Assembly: GCA_031376425.1 (NCBI GenBank)
Contig: JANMDR010000002.1
Coordinates: 1 to 8,117 of the forward strand
DNA length: 8,117 nucleotides
From: JANMDR01 sp031376425
GTDB lineage: Bacteria; Pseudomonadota; Gammaproteobacteria; Burkholderiales; Usitatibacteraceae
Reading direction: 5' to 3'
In this document: positions 1 through 5,086 of the stretch, in pieces
How positions within the stretch are numbered: the stretch's first letter is position 1
Layout of the letters: every line of letters begins with the position of its first letter
Program-made: the position numbers and the translations under genes
Notes under the pieces: model-generated
What the model saw: the letters and a program-made list of their open reading frames with translations, nothing else
Database searches by the model: none
Told to the model about the DNA's origin: nothing

Positions 1-165
1 CAAACAAGTTAGCGCTCAGCAATTCATAGCGCATGGTTCGATTAAAACGCTCCACGTAGGCGTTTTGTTGCGGATTGCCAGGTTGGGTAAACCACAGCAC
101 AATGCCCCGGTCTTCAGCCCACTTGCGAAGCTGCGTACTGATGTATTCCGGACGGTCGTCTGGTT
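1..165 (-). mobile_element. IS3-family transposase (orfB) fragment, C-terminal part
   Basis: Read on the minus strand, this stretch gives an open frame containing PDDRPEYISTQLRKWAEDRG, then WFTQPGNPQQNAYVERFNRT and MRYELLSANLF. This is the end of the DDE/rve catalytic core of IS3-family OrfB. The D before RPEY corresponds to the second catalytic aspartate and the E of NAYVERFNRT to the catalytic glutamate. The protein runs off the left edge of the window. Upstream of about position 165 the frame no longer resembles a transposase, so the N-terminal part is missing here. The usual DNGPE reads DDRPE. It is therefore an isolated remnant or the edge of a rearranged IS copy. No terminal inverted repeat was recognised. 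Confidence 0.82.
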
Positions 166-470
166 CAGAAAAACAATGTATCTGACAAGCGCAAAATAGA
201 TAACCCCAAGTGGTTTAATCCCATGACGTTTAAAAGAACACTGCACCCAATGCGCAGGGGATTTGGCAGTAGAACGTAACTAGTACCGGCCCCGAACTTT
301 AGGGCGGCTAAAATCAATAAGGCGATGCGGGATTTGTTCAGGTGTTATACTGTGTAGATGAATTGAGTAAGGTATTTAACTGTTTTTAATCAATAGTTTA
401 GCGCTGAACTTTGGTGCGAGTGCGTGTTGCTGGGATAACAGATATACTGCTGTTATGCAAAATATAACAC
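166..470. other. Non-coding stretch between IS3 remnant and first cassette
   Basis: No convincing gene is seen on either strand. A 76-codon minus-strand frame (16-246) overlaps the IS3 reading out of frame and resembles no family. Two structures are visible. One is an inverted repeat ATAACAG (435-441) / CTGTTAT (450-456). The other is ATTTAAC at 374-380, which fits the RYYYAAC consensus of an attC left box and could pair loosely with the GTTAGGC at 471-477. The stretch could hold a degenerate attC of about 104 bp. No integrase gene and no convincing cassette promoter are visible. Confidence 0.5.
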
Positions 471-477
471 GTTAGGC
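471..477 (+). other. Integron core site GTTAGGC (left boundary of cassette 1)
   Basis: GTTAGGC matches the GTTRRRY core where integron integrases cut, between G and TT. It lies 17 bases before the start of the 495-980 gene. The same heptamer closes the attC at 1006-1012, so a cassette unit would run from 472 to 1006 (535 bp). Whether the left side is attI or the end of another attC cannot be decided; a weak partner box is at 374-380. Confidence 0.7.
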
Positions 478-494
478 CTCTCAATGGACGCGCC

Positions 495-980
495 ATGGAC
501 TCGGACACTCTGAAGACTCTCGCAACCGTAGTCGCGGCGATCGCATCGGTTGCGAGTGCCAGATTCGCATGGCGAATCCACAAGAAAACTCGAGGGGACG
601 CCTTTGAGGCACTCCAGCATTCAGTTGCGCGATTGGTTACCGAAAATGACCAGACGCAACGCGACTTGGAGTTTAAGATTTTCGTCTACCGGGATCGGAT
701 CATCGATGCGCGAGCCACAAAGCCAACTTCGAAGCGCCTGGAAGAATTGGACGCAACCGCCGTGATACTGGATGGAATAGAAGAAGGCATCAAGGGTATC
801 AATGCTCGTGGCTACACGCTTAGGCAGCTCGACAGCCTTACCTATTCCGAAGAATTCTTATCAAACCTTCGTAGCGCGGAGCGAAATGAGTACCAAAGAA
901 AGATCTTCTTTTCTTCCCACAGCGTACAGGTTGGTTTTGAACTGGCAGAAAAAGTGCTTCCGTTCGTCAGAGAGGCCTAA
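495..980 (+). CDS. Cassette-encoded hypothetical protein with one N-terminal membrane helix
   Basis: A 161-aa protein I do not recognise. Residues about 6-27 (alanine- and valine-rich, ending in FAW) form a single hydrophobic segment, probably a signal anchor. The rest (about 30-161) is charged, mostly helical-looking and likely outside the membrane, with many R, K, E and D residues. The ATG at 495 follows GGA (486-488) by a short spacer and lies 17 bases after the GTTAGGC core, as is usual in gene cassettes. The TAA stop is inside the GCCTAAC box of the downstream attC, also typical of cassettes. No promoter is seen, so transcription would have to come from outside. The function is unknown; cassette location is the main clue. 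Confidence 0.82.
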   Translation: MDSDTLKTLATVVAAIASVASARFAWRIHKKTRGDAFEALQHSVARLVTENDQTQRDLEFKIFVYRDRIIDARATKPTSKRLEELDATAVILDGIEEGIKGINARGYTLRQLDSLTYSEEFLSNLRSAERNEYQRKIFFSSHSVQVGFELAEKVLPFVREA

Positions 981-1013
981 CCACTCGCTCAAGCGGAGCT
1001 CGAACGTTAGGCC
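974..1013 (+). other. Integron attC recombination site (short form)
   Basis: GGCCTAAC (974-981) and GTTAGGCC (1006-1013) are perfect 8-bp inverse complements. They correspond to the R'' and R' boxes of an attC. Between them, TCGCTCAAGCGGA matches the left L-box wording common in Pseudomonas/Xanthomonas-type attC sites. GCTC and GAGC can pair around a small loop. From box to box it is only about 40 nt, shorter than the usual minimum near 57. The stop codon of the upstream gene is inside the left box. The integrase cut point is between G1006 and T1007. Confidence 0.86.
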
Positions 1014-1040
1014 GCACATATCCCACATCGAGACCCACCT

Positions 1041-1304
1041 ATGCCTGGTTCCTCTTTGACAGTTGCCGTCCTGAAAGCCGCCGACCTAAAAGGCCTGGAA
1101 CTTCTCTTCGACTACACGAAGTTCCACATAGGCGTGTACCTGACCATGGCGTCCGCGTTCATAACGATCGCGAGCTTGAAGAAGGGTGAAAACTTCGTGC
1201 TAGAACTAAGAACACTGCCAGTGTGGTTGGCTGTAGGTTCCTTTTTCATTGCAGGTCTATCAGGCGGCATTATCGTCAGCTCTATTGTGACTTCCCCTTA
1301 TTAA
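1041..1304 (+). CDS. Cassette-encoded small two-helix membrane protein
   Basis: An 87-aa protein of unknown function. It has a hydrophobic segment at about residues 28-46 (IGVYLTMASAFITIAS region) and a second at about 61-83 (WLAVGSFFIAGLSGGIIVSS region). A short loop with KKGENF separates them, so it is probably a helical hairpin in the inner membrane. The ATG is 28 bases after the end of the preceding attC. The Shine-Dalgarno sequence is weak (CGAGA near 1028-1032). The TAA stop (1302-1304) sits inside TATTAAC, the left box of a possible attC, repeating the arrangement seen in the first cassette. No family is recognised. Confidence 0.72.
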   Translation: MPGSSLTVAVLKAADLKGLELLFDYTKFHIGVYLTMASAFITIASLKKGENFVLELRTLPVWLAVGSFFIAGLSGGIIVSSIVTSPY

Positions 1305-1382
1305 CGCGAATATCCATTTAAATACGCGAACGATCAGCGCTCGTAAGTGTAAATATGTATTGAAATGCATCGGTGTTATTGC
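1299..1382 (+). other. Possible second attC site (long imperfect palindrome)
   Basis: The stretch from TATTAAC (1299-1305) onward can be aligned with the reverse complement of the stretch ending near 1382. Shared blocks are TAAC, CATTT and AATAC, with about two unpaired bases on one arm. The centre contains ACGA and TCGT (1329-1343 area), which continue the symmetry. Long imperfect pairing with extrahelical bases is what attC sites look like. The right box reads GTTATTG, which deviates from GTTRRRY, so it would be degenerate. The support is its position directly at the stop codon of a cassette gene. Confidence 0.4.
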
Positions 1383-1513
1383 GCACATCACAACATAGGG
1401 GCTTTTGTAGATTGTTTGCATAATACCCACCCGCGTAGGTGATGTTTTTTACTATTTGGGGTGCTAAAGTATTGTTGCCGTACTTGGGCGGCATCTAATT
1501 TTCGAGGATTAAC

Positions 1514-1624
1514 ATGCCTAAAAACATAATCGTTTGCTTTGATGGTACTTGGAATGGCGTTGATGTAGACAAAGACAGTAAGGATGATAGTGCTAGCAAC
1601 GTTCTGCGTTTGTTTCGAAGCTAG
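1514..1624 (+). pseudogene. DUF2235 (Tle1-like alpha/beta hydrolase) gene, N-terminal fragment
   Basis: Thirty-six codons starting MPKNIIVCFDGTWNG and ending SNVLRLFRS. The CFDGTWN signature followed by SNV-LRL is the N-terminus of DUF2235 proteins, a hydrolase-like family that includes type VI secretion phospholipase effectors (Tle1). GAGG (1504-1507) precedes the ATG by six bases, so the start is good. After residue 36 the frame enters AAGCTAGGGG of a RAYT end repeat and meets TAG at 1622-1624. A family member would continue for several hundred residues. The remaining part of the gene is not found in the window, and joining across the RAYT block to 3873 does not keep the frame. Confidence 0.78.
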
Positions 1625-1641
1625 GGGTCAAGTCTTGCAAT
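1624..1641 (+). repeat. RAYT left-end repeat, copy 1
   Basis: GGGGTCAAGTCTTGCAAT, the terminal sequence of the RAYT family in this window. It is preceded by AAGCTA (1618-1623), as in copies 2 and 3. It marks the point where the DUF2235 gene was interrupted. Confidence 0.88.
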
Positions 1642-1669
1642 CCATCATCTATTAGGATAAGCTCCATCT

Positions 1670-1819
1670 ATGTCTCGTCCTCTCCGTTTAGAAATTGCCG
1701 GTGGTCTTTATCACGTAACCTCGCGAGGTGACCGGCGTGAGGAAATTTATCAGGATGACGATGACCGCGAGGCGAACAAGCTAGGGGTCAAGTCTCAATA
1801 CTGCAAGTCAAGAAGCTAG
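1670..1819 (+). pseudogene. RAYT transposase fragment A (first 35 residues)
   Basis: Begins MSRPLRLEIAGGLYHVTSRG and follows the full-length copy at 2874 up to codon 35 (GCG, ending 1774). It then jumps into unrelated sequence carrying an internal end repeat (1784-1799). The chimeric frame runs 49 codons and ends in the TAG of the next AAGCTAGGGG motif. It retains only the first beta strand of the Y1 transposase fold, with neither the HUH motif nor the catalytic tyrosine, so it cannot be active. The upstream leader, including the GGGGTCAAGTCTTGCAAT end (1624-1641), is kept, so it is a left-end relic of an earlier insertion. Confidence 0.88.
1784..1799 (+). repeat. RAYT end repeat, copy 2 (variant GGGGTCAAGTCTCAAT)
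   Basis: This variant lacks the TTG step of the standard end. Its inverse complement is found exactly at 3857-3872, and the match extends to 18 bp including GTATTG. It therefore appears to be a right-type end in opposite orientation, probably left by an older or rearranged element. It sits between RAYT fragments A and B. Confidence 0.78.
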
Positions 1820-2153
1820 GGGTCAAGTCTTGCAATCAATCATCTATTAGGATAAGCTCCATCTATGTCTCGTCCTCTCCGTTTAGAAATTGCCGGTGGT
1901 CTTTATCACGTAATCTCGCGAGGTGATCGGCGTGAGGACATTTATCAGGATGACGATGACCGCGAAGCGTGGCTTGCAATACTTGCGCAATGTTGTGAGC
2001 GTTTCAATTGGCGCATTCACGCATGGTGCCAGATGAGTAATCACTACCACCTCATTATTGAAACAGTAGAGGGTAATTTATCAGCCGGGATGCGGCAGTT
2101 AAATGGCGTGTATACCCAAGCTGTCAATCGCCGCCATCGTCGCGTAGGTCATG
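1819..2153 (+). repeat. 335-bp direct repeat, copy 1 (left part of RAYT element B)
   Basis: Matches 2828-3162 at a constant offset of 1009 bp with about six mismatches by eye and no gaps. It begins with the end repeat GGGGTCAAGTCTTGCAAT (1819-1836) and stops abruptly after GGTCATG. The other copy lies immediately to the right of the toxin-antitoxin pair. Confidence 0.9.
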
Positions 2154-2182
2154 CGCGTGCGCGCTCTGCGCGGGACGGATAA
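1865..2182 (+). pseudogene. RAYT transposase fragment B (first 97 residues, intact HUH motif)
   Basis: A 105-codon frame identical to the full-length RAYT for about 96 residues apart from a few changes, including T17I and E25D. It then breaks after codon GGT-CAT-G at 2153 and continues into nine unrelated codons before TGA... the frame closes at 2182. It includes the metal-binding motif SNHYHLIIE, with H60 and H62 both present, but lacks the catalytic tyrosine region (RYVVLNPVRA) and the C-terminal helix-turn-helix. It is a truncated, non-functional copy, yet it preserves the ancestral HUH sequence that the full-length copy has lost. Confidence 0.9.
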
Positions 2183-2238
2183 CCCAACTTTCCTGTAATA
2201 TCATGCAAATAATACTTTGTTGACCCAAAAGGCATCCC

Positions 2239-2448
2239 ATGGCAACTGTAATCACAAAAAACCCCAACATCATGAGCGGCGCGCCTTGCTTTGAGGGAAC
2301 GCGCGTGCCTGTGGCTACGCTGTTTGACAACTTAAGCGATGGCGCAACGCTCCAACAGTTTGTCGAATGGTTTCCCGGCGTGAGCTTGGAGCAAGCCAAG
2401 GCTGTGCTCAAACAAGCGGCTGATGCTGTGCCAAAGCTTGTGCATTGA
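2239..2448 (+). CDS. DUF433-family antitoxin
   Basis: A 69-aa protein with the DUF433 (COG2442) pattern: ITKNPNIMSGAPCFEGTRVP near the N-terminus, then LFDNLSDGATLQQFVEWFPG and a C-terminal helix with VSLEQAKAVLKQAA. The family is small, with a helix-turn-helix-like fold, and is usually paired with a DUF5615 PIN-like protein. It is predicted to act as the antitoxin by binding the toxin and probably its own promoter. AAAAGG (2227-2232) lies six bases before the ATG, a good ribosome binding site. The next gene starts three bases after this stop, so the two are almost certainly co-transcribed and translationally coupled. A TAATAC hexamer near 2212 could be a -10 element, but no good -35 is seen. 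Confidence 0.87.
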   Translation: MATVITKNPNIMSGAPCFEGTRVPVATLFDNLSDGATLQQFVEWFPGVSLEQAKAVLKQAADAVPKLVH

Positions 2449-2451
2449 GCA

Positions 2452-2775
2452 ATGAGGATACTTTTTGATCAGGGCACGCCAGCGCCACTGCGCTACCATT
2501 TGCTCGGTCATCAGATCGCATTGGCATTTGAGCAGGGTTGGTCTCAGTTAGAAAACGGTGAGTTGCTCAACGCGGCCGAAGCGGCTGGATTTGAAGTGTT
2601 CATCACCACAGATAAGAATCTGCGCTACCAGCAGAATCTATCAGACAGAAAAATTGCTCTGATAGTGTTGTCCACACCAAGCTGGCCACGCGTTCAACGA
2701 ATAACAGGCGAGATATTGGTCTCACTACAGACGATCAAACTCAACGATTATTTAGAAATTGAGGTGCCGTGGTGA
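2452..2775 (+). CDS. DUF5615 PIN-like toxin (putative ribonuclease)
   Basis: A 107-aa protein beginning MRILFDQGTP and carrying GWSQLENGELLNAAEAAGFE and ITTDKNLRYQQNL. These are hallmarks of DUF5615 (COG4634, Mut7-C/PIN-like). The conserved acidic residues of the PIN-like active site are visible as D6, E37 and D54. The family is predicted to cut RNA with a bound metal ion and to be neutralised by the DUF433 partner encoded just upstream. Length is normal and no damage is seen, so the module may be functional. No Shine-Dalgarno sequence is needed if translation is coupled across the 3-bp gap. After the stop, 52 bases of unclear content precede the RAYT element. Confidence 0.87.
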   Translation: MRILFDQGTPAPLRYHLLGHQIALAFEQGWSQLENGELLNAAEAAGFEVFITTDKNLRYQQNLSDRKIALIVLSTPSWPRVQRITGEILVSLQTIKLNDYLEIEVPW

Positions 2776-2827
2776 AAAACCTAAGCATTACAAAAAGCGC
2801 GGATACCAGCAGCAGGGGTCACCGGCA

Positions 2828-3162
2828 GGGGTCAAGTCTTGCAATCCATCATCTATTAGGATAAGCTGCATCAATGTCTCGTCCTCTCCGTTTAGAAATT
2901 GCCGGTGGTCTTTATCACGTAACCTCGCGAGGTGATCGGCGTGAGGAAATTTATCAGGATGACGATGACCGCGAAGCGTGGCTTGCAATACTTGCGCAAT
3001 GTTGTGAGCGTTTCAATTGGCGCATTCACGCATGGTGCCAGATGAGTAATCACTACTACCTCATTATTGAAACAGTAGAGGGTAATTTATCAGCCGGGAT
3101 GCGGCAGTTAAATGGCGTGTATACCCAAGCTGTCAATCGCCGCCATCGTCGCGTAGGTCATG
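2828..3162 (+). repeat. 335-bp direct repeat, copy 2
   Basis: Partner of 1819-2153 at 1009-bp offset. Visible differences include GCTGCATCA for GCTCCATCT just before the start codon and C-to-T at 3057, which changes the HUH motif. Confidence 0.9.
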
Positions 3163-3713
3163 TTTTTCAAGGCCGTTACAAAGCAATACTGGTCGAGCGC
3201 GACAGTTATTTGTTAGAGCTATCGCGATATGTGGTGCTAAACCCGGTTCGTGCAAAGATGGTAAAGCACACCAGTCAATGGCCGTGGAGTTCATACCATG
3301 CCACCATAGGTACGGCGCCCCGCGCGGAGTGGTTGCACACGGATTGGTTATTAAGCCAGTTTGGCACCCAACCCAAACGGCAAGTTGAGCGCTACGCAGA
3401 ATTTGTGCAGCAAGGTGTGCGCGGCGTAGATGTTTGGGCAGCGCTAAAAGGCCAAGTGTATTTAGGCGGCGACGTGTTTGTAGAAACCATGCGTCAACGA
3501 CTTGAAGCAGATGTTAAGTTCGCCAGCCAAGAAATCCCCCGCGCACAGCGGCGCGCGTTGGCAAAGTCACTCACCTACTATCAAAGCGAGTTTGAAGACG
3601 CCAAGCAAGGCATGGCCGCTGCCTATGCAACGGGCGACTACACGCTGCAAGCCATTGCGGATGCGTTTGGGGTGCATTATTCAACGGTGAGTAGGGCGGT
3701 GAATGGAAAGTAG
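2874..3713 (+). CDS. REP-associated tyrosine transposase (RAYT), HUH motif altered
   Basis: A 279-aa protein of the Y1/IS200-like transposase superfamily (COG1943), RAYT branch. The N-terminus MSRPLRLEIAGGLYHVTSRG is the typical start. The metal-binding motif at residues 57-66 reads MSNHYYLIIE, so H60 is present but the second histidine (residue 62) is tyrosine, coded TAC at 3057-3059. The catalytic tyrosine is probably Y119 in LSRYVVLNPVRA. The C-terminus (about 248-276) has a helix-turn-helix, YTLQAIADAFGVHYSTVSRA. RAYTs nick and rejoin single-stranded DNA at palindromic REP-like sequences; this one presumably recognises the GGGTCAAG ends that flank it. AGGA (2857-2860 area) is a plausible, rather distant ribosome site. 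Full length and unbroken, but loss of the histidine suggests impaired catalysis. Confidence 0.9.
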   Translation: MSRPLRLEIAGGLYHVTSRGDRREEIYQDDDDREAWLAILAQCCERFNWRIHAWCQMSNHYYLIIETVEGNLSAGMRQLNGVYTQAVNRRHRRVGHVFQGRYKAILVERDSYLLELSRYVVLNPVRAKMVKHTSQWPWSSYHATIGTAPRAEWLHTDWLLSQFGTQPKRQVERYAEFVQQGVRGVDVWAALKGQVYLGGDVFVETMRQRLEADVKFASQEIPRAQRRALAKSLTYYQSEFEDAKQGMAAAYATGDYTLQAIADAFGVHYSTVSRAVNGK

Positions 3714-3720
3714 ATGCTAT

Positions 3721-3737
3721 ATTGCAAGACTTGACCC
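3721..3737 (-). repeat. RAYT right-end repeat
   Basis: ATTGCAAGACTTGACCC, exact inverse complement of 2829-2845, seven bases after the transposase stop codon. It closes the complete RAYT element. Confidence 0.88.
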
Positions 3738-3856
3738 AATACTGTTCGCTTAGTCAAAATCCCTCCAATTTTTGACGATTATTTTGGCGTGTTTAATAGC
3801 GGTGAACTTTACAGTCAATGAGGCTTTACGCTCGGTATATTTCTTAAACGAACGGT

Positions 3857-3872
3857 ATTGAGACTTGACCCC
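3857..3872 (-). repeat. Outer RAYT right-end repeat (variant)
   Basis: ATTGAGACTTGACCCC, exact inverse complement of 1784-1799. It lies 119 bases beyond the inner right end. The spacer between them (3738-3856) has no gene; it contains a GTCAAAA / TTTTGAC hairpin (3753-3776). This second end probably belongs to an older insertion into which the complete element later moved. Confidence 0.75.
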
Positions 3873-4189
3873 ATTTCGTGTGCGGCTTACCTCAAAGAGA
3901 GGGCGGCGGCGGTGCACCCGTCGGCGAACTTCGTGTCCTTGACATCACTGGCTCACAGATCGCTATTGCGTCCGTGCAGTACTCAGGGATACAATCCCGT
4001 GTTCGCTGGTCCGATGACGGAAACATCATCGGAACCACAGACAAGGCGGGCATTATATGTTTCGAGTCTCGAAACCTTGTATTGCGCAATACGTTTCCGT
4101 CTGAATTTGCGTCAGACATCGCGTTTATTCAAAACGGTACTCACGCTGTGCTTGGAACATGGAAGAAGGGGTGGGTGGTCGCCCTATGA
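3869..4189 (+). pseudogene. C-terminal remnant of a truncated gene, possible beta-propeller fragment
   Basis: An open frame runs from inside the outer RAYT end to TGA at 4187-4189 (about 103 codons counted from a GTG at 3878). Apart from the first few codons it reads like real protein: GELRVLDITGSQIAIASVQY, VRWSDDGNIIGTTDKAGIIC, IAFIQNGTHAVLGTWKKGW. The alternation of RWSDDG and GT-DKAG-I-C-ES resembles WD40/beta-propeller blades, but I cannot assign a family. No start codon with a ribosome site is present and the frame begins at the RAYT boundary, so the 5' part has been lost. The stop is followed within three bases by ACTTAAC, a possible attC left box, so it may be the tail of a cassette gene. 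Confidence 0.55.
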
Positions 4190-4191
4190 GA

Positions 4192-4268
4192 CTTAACTCG
4201 CCATTTGGCACAGTCGCACAAGTGCGTCAGTCCGCGTTGCGCGCGCGGTTAGTGTGCACTGGCTAAGT
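4192..4268 (+). other. Possible degenerate attC site
   Basis: ACTTAAC (4192-4198) fits RYYYAAC and directly follows a stop codon. GCTAAGT (4262-4268) is its inverse complement with one mismatch. In between are two small hairpins: CGCAC-AA-GTGCG near 4215-4226, and CCGCG...CGCGG near 4232-4248. A GTTAGTG also lies at 4248-4254. The arrangement is attC-like in position and length, but the arms pair poorly outside the boxes. Confidence 0.3.
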
Positions 4269-4298
4269 CCGACGCTAGGCATCTTAAAAAGGAATGGT

Positions 4299-4964
4299 AT
4301 GGAGAAGGACTATTGGCAGCTTGGCTCATGGCGTCGGATACCTATAACGATGCATTGGACGGTGCTAATTTCAATTGCATGGATGTACCTTCTATTTTGG
4401 AATCTCCTTGCAACGGCAATCGCCTCGGTCGCACTCTTAATACTGTTTTTTGCCCACGAATTTGGCCACGTGTATGTTCTCAGAAAAAGAGGTATCGCTA
4501 TTGAAAGCATTCAGCTACTTGGAATACACGGAAAGACTTCTCATGAGTGGGCCAGTCCTGTAACGGAAATGGTTGCGGCTTGGGGAGGTGTTGGGGCTCA
4601 AATGCTATTGCTTTTGGTGGCAATTGCAATAGGCCACGCGCTTGACCTAGTCAGCCCTGGGCCGGTAGTTACTGTTATCGCAGGCCCTGTTTTATTGGTT
4701 TGGACTAAGCTGAACATTTTCCTGATGATTGTTGCTTTGCTCCCAATCGGACCATTTGATGGCCACAATGCATGGAAGGTGATTTCTTGGATCCGAGAAA
4801 ATATTCGCAAACGGGGCCAGATTGCGCGAGATAAGAAAGTGAACCCAGAAAAGTACTTGTCCCTCAAGAAGCGTCGTGAGCTTGAAGAGCACTCCGCAAA
4901 GGCGACTGCAGAATTAATGACACGGTTCTCGAAGAAACCTGAAGATCGCAAAGACGATGCATAA
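4299..4964 (+). CDS. M50-type (site-2-protease-like) membrane metallopeptidase
   Basis: A 221-aa integral membrane protein. Counting from the ATG at 4299, the zinc motif HEFGH is at residues 53-57 and the third ligand probably D154 in LLPIGPFDGHNAW, matching the HExxH and NxxPxxxxDG motifs of peptidase family M50. Four or so hydrophobic segments surround these (about 18-40, 40-60, 90-115, 125-152). The C-terminus (165-221) is highly charged and cytoplasmic-looking. AAGGA (4289-4293) supports the start at 4299 over an upstream in-frame GTG at 4254. Family members cut transmembrane segments of substrate proteins; the substrate here is unknown. The stop codon lies in GCATAAC, again TAA followed by C, hinting at cassette origin. 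No partner gene is adjacent. Confidence 0.86.
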   Translation: MEKDYWQLGSWRRIPITMHWTVLISIAWMYLLFWNLLATAIASVALLILFFAHEFGHVYVLRKRGIAIESIQLLGIHGKTSHEWASPVTEMVAAWGGVGAQMLLLLVAIAIGHALDLVSPGPVVTVIAGPVLLVWTKLNIFLMIVALLPIGPFDGHNAWKVISWIRENIRKRGQIARDKKVNPEKYLSLKKRRELEEHSAKATAELMTRFSKKPEDRKDDA

Positions 4965-4989
4965 CATGGCAATAAACACAGATAGCTAC

Positions 4990-5008
4990 GCCGAATGTTA
5001 CCTTCGGC
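4990..5008 (+). terminator. Stem-loop after the M50 gene
   Basis: GCCGAA (4990-4995) pairs with TTCGGC (5003-5008) across a 7-base loop, 25 bases after the M50 stop. There is no run of T after it, so it is a poor intrinsic terminator. It could instead be part of a degenerate attC, since GCATAAC at the M50 stop and ATTATGTGC after the hairpin are weakly complementary. Confidence 0.3.
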
Positions 5009-5086
5009 ATTATGTGCTTAAAGGCTGCATATATCTAACTACATAAAGAGTCTTGCACAGCGTAGGAAGCACATAGCACCCAAGCT

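Larger units (their letters stand above)
2828..3738 (+). mobile_element. Complete RAYT element with 17-bp inverted ends
   Basis: The left end GGGTCAAGTCTTGCAAT (2829-2845) and the right end ATTGCAAGACTTGACCC (3721-3737) are perfect inverse complements. They enclose a 279-codon transposase gene, with only about 28 bases between left end and start codon and 7 bases between stop codon and right end. The total is about 910 bp. The compact structure fits a REP-associated tyrosine transposase moving with its own flanking end repeats. Just to the left, GCAGGGGTCA occurs twice (2812-2821 and 2825-2834), so the insertion point itself resembled the element end. Confidence 0.82.

Noticed and set aside
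16..246. 76-codon minus-strand frame overlapping the IS3 fragment
   Set aside because: It is out of frame with the clear transposase reading and resembles no protein family; the hydrophobic part looks like chance.
435..456. LexA/SOS-box-like inverted repeat upstream of the first cassette
   Set aside because: The half-sites are arranged ACAG...CTGT, the reverse of the CTGT...ACAG order of a LexA box, so integrase-type SOS control is not supported.
1618..1836. CRISPR-like array formed by the three spaced GGGGTCAAGTCT repeats
   Set aside because: Spacing is irregular, intervening sequence is RAYT coding DNA, and copies occur in both orientations; these are transposon ends.
2771..2870. Possible third gene starting with GTG at the toxin stop
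   Set aside because: The frame is short, passes into the RAYT end repeat and shows no conserved motif.
3753..3776. Rho-independent terminator after the RAYT gene
   Set aside because: The stem is A/T only with a 10-base loop and no proper T-run directly after it.
1622..3872. Removing the whole RAYT block to rejoin the DUF2235 gene with the frame at 3873
   Set aside because: Direct joining does not keep the frame, and the downstream protein does not resemble the body of a DUF2235 hydrolase.
4254..4298. Upstream GTG start for the M50 gene
   Set aside because: It lies in the possible attC and has no ribosome site, while AAGGA sits correctly before the ATG at 4299.
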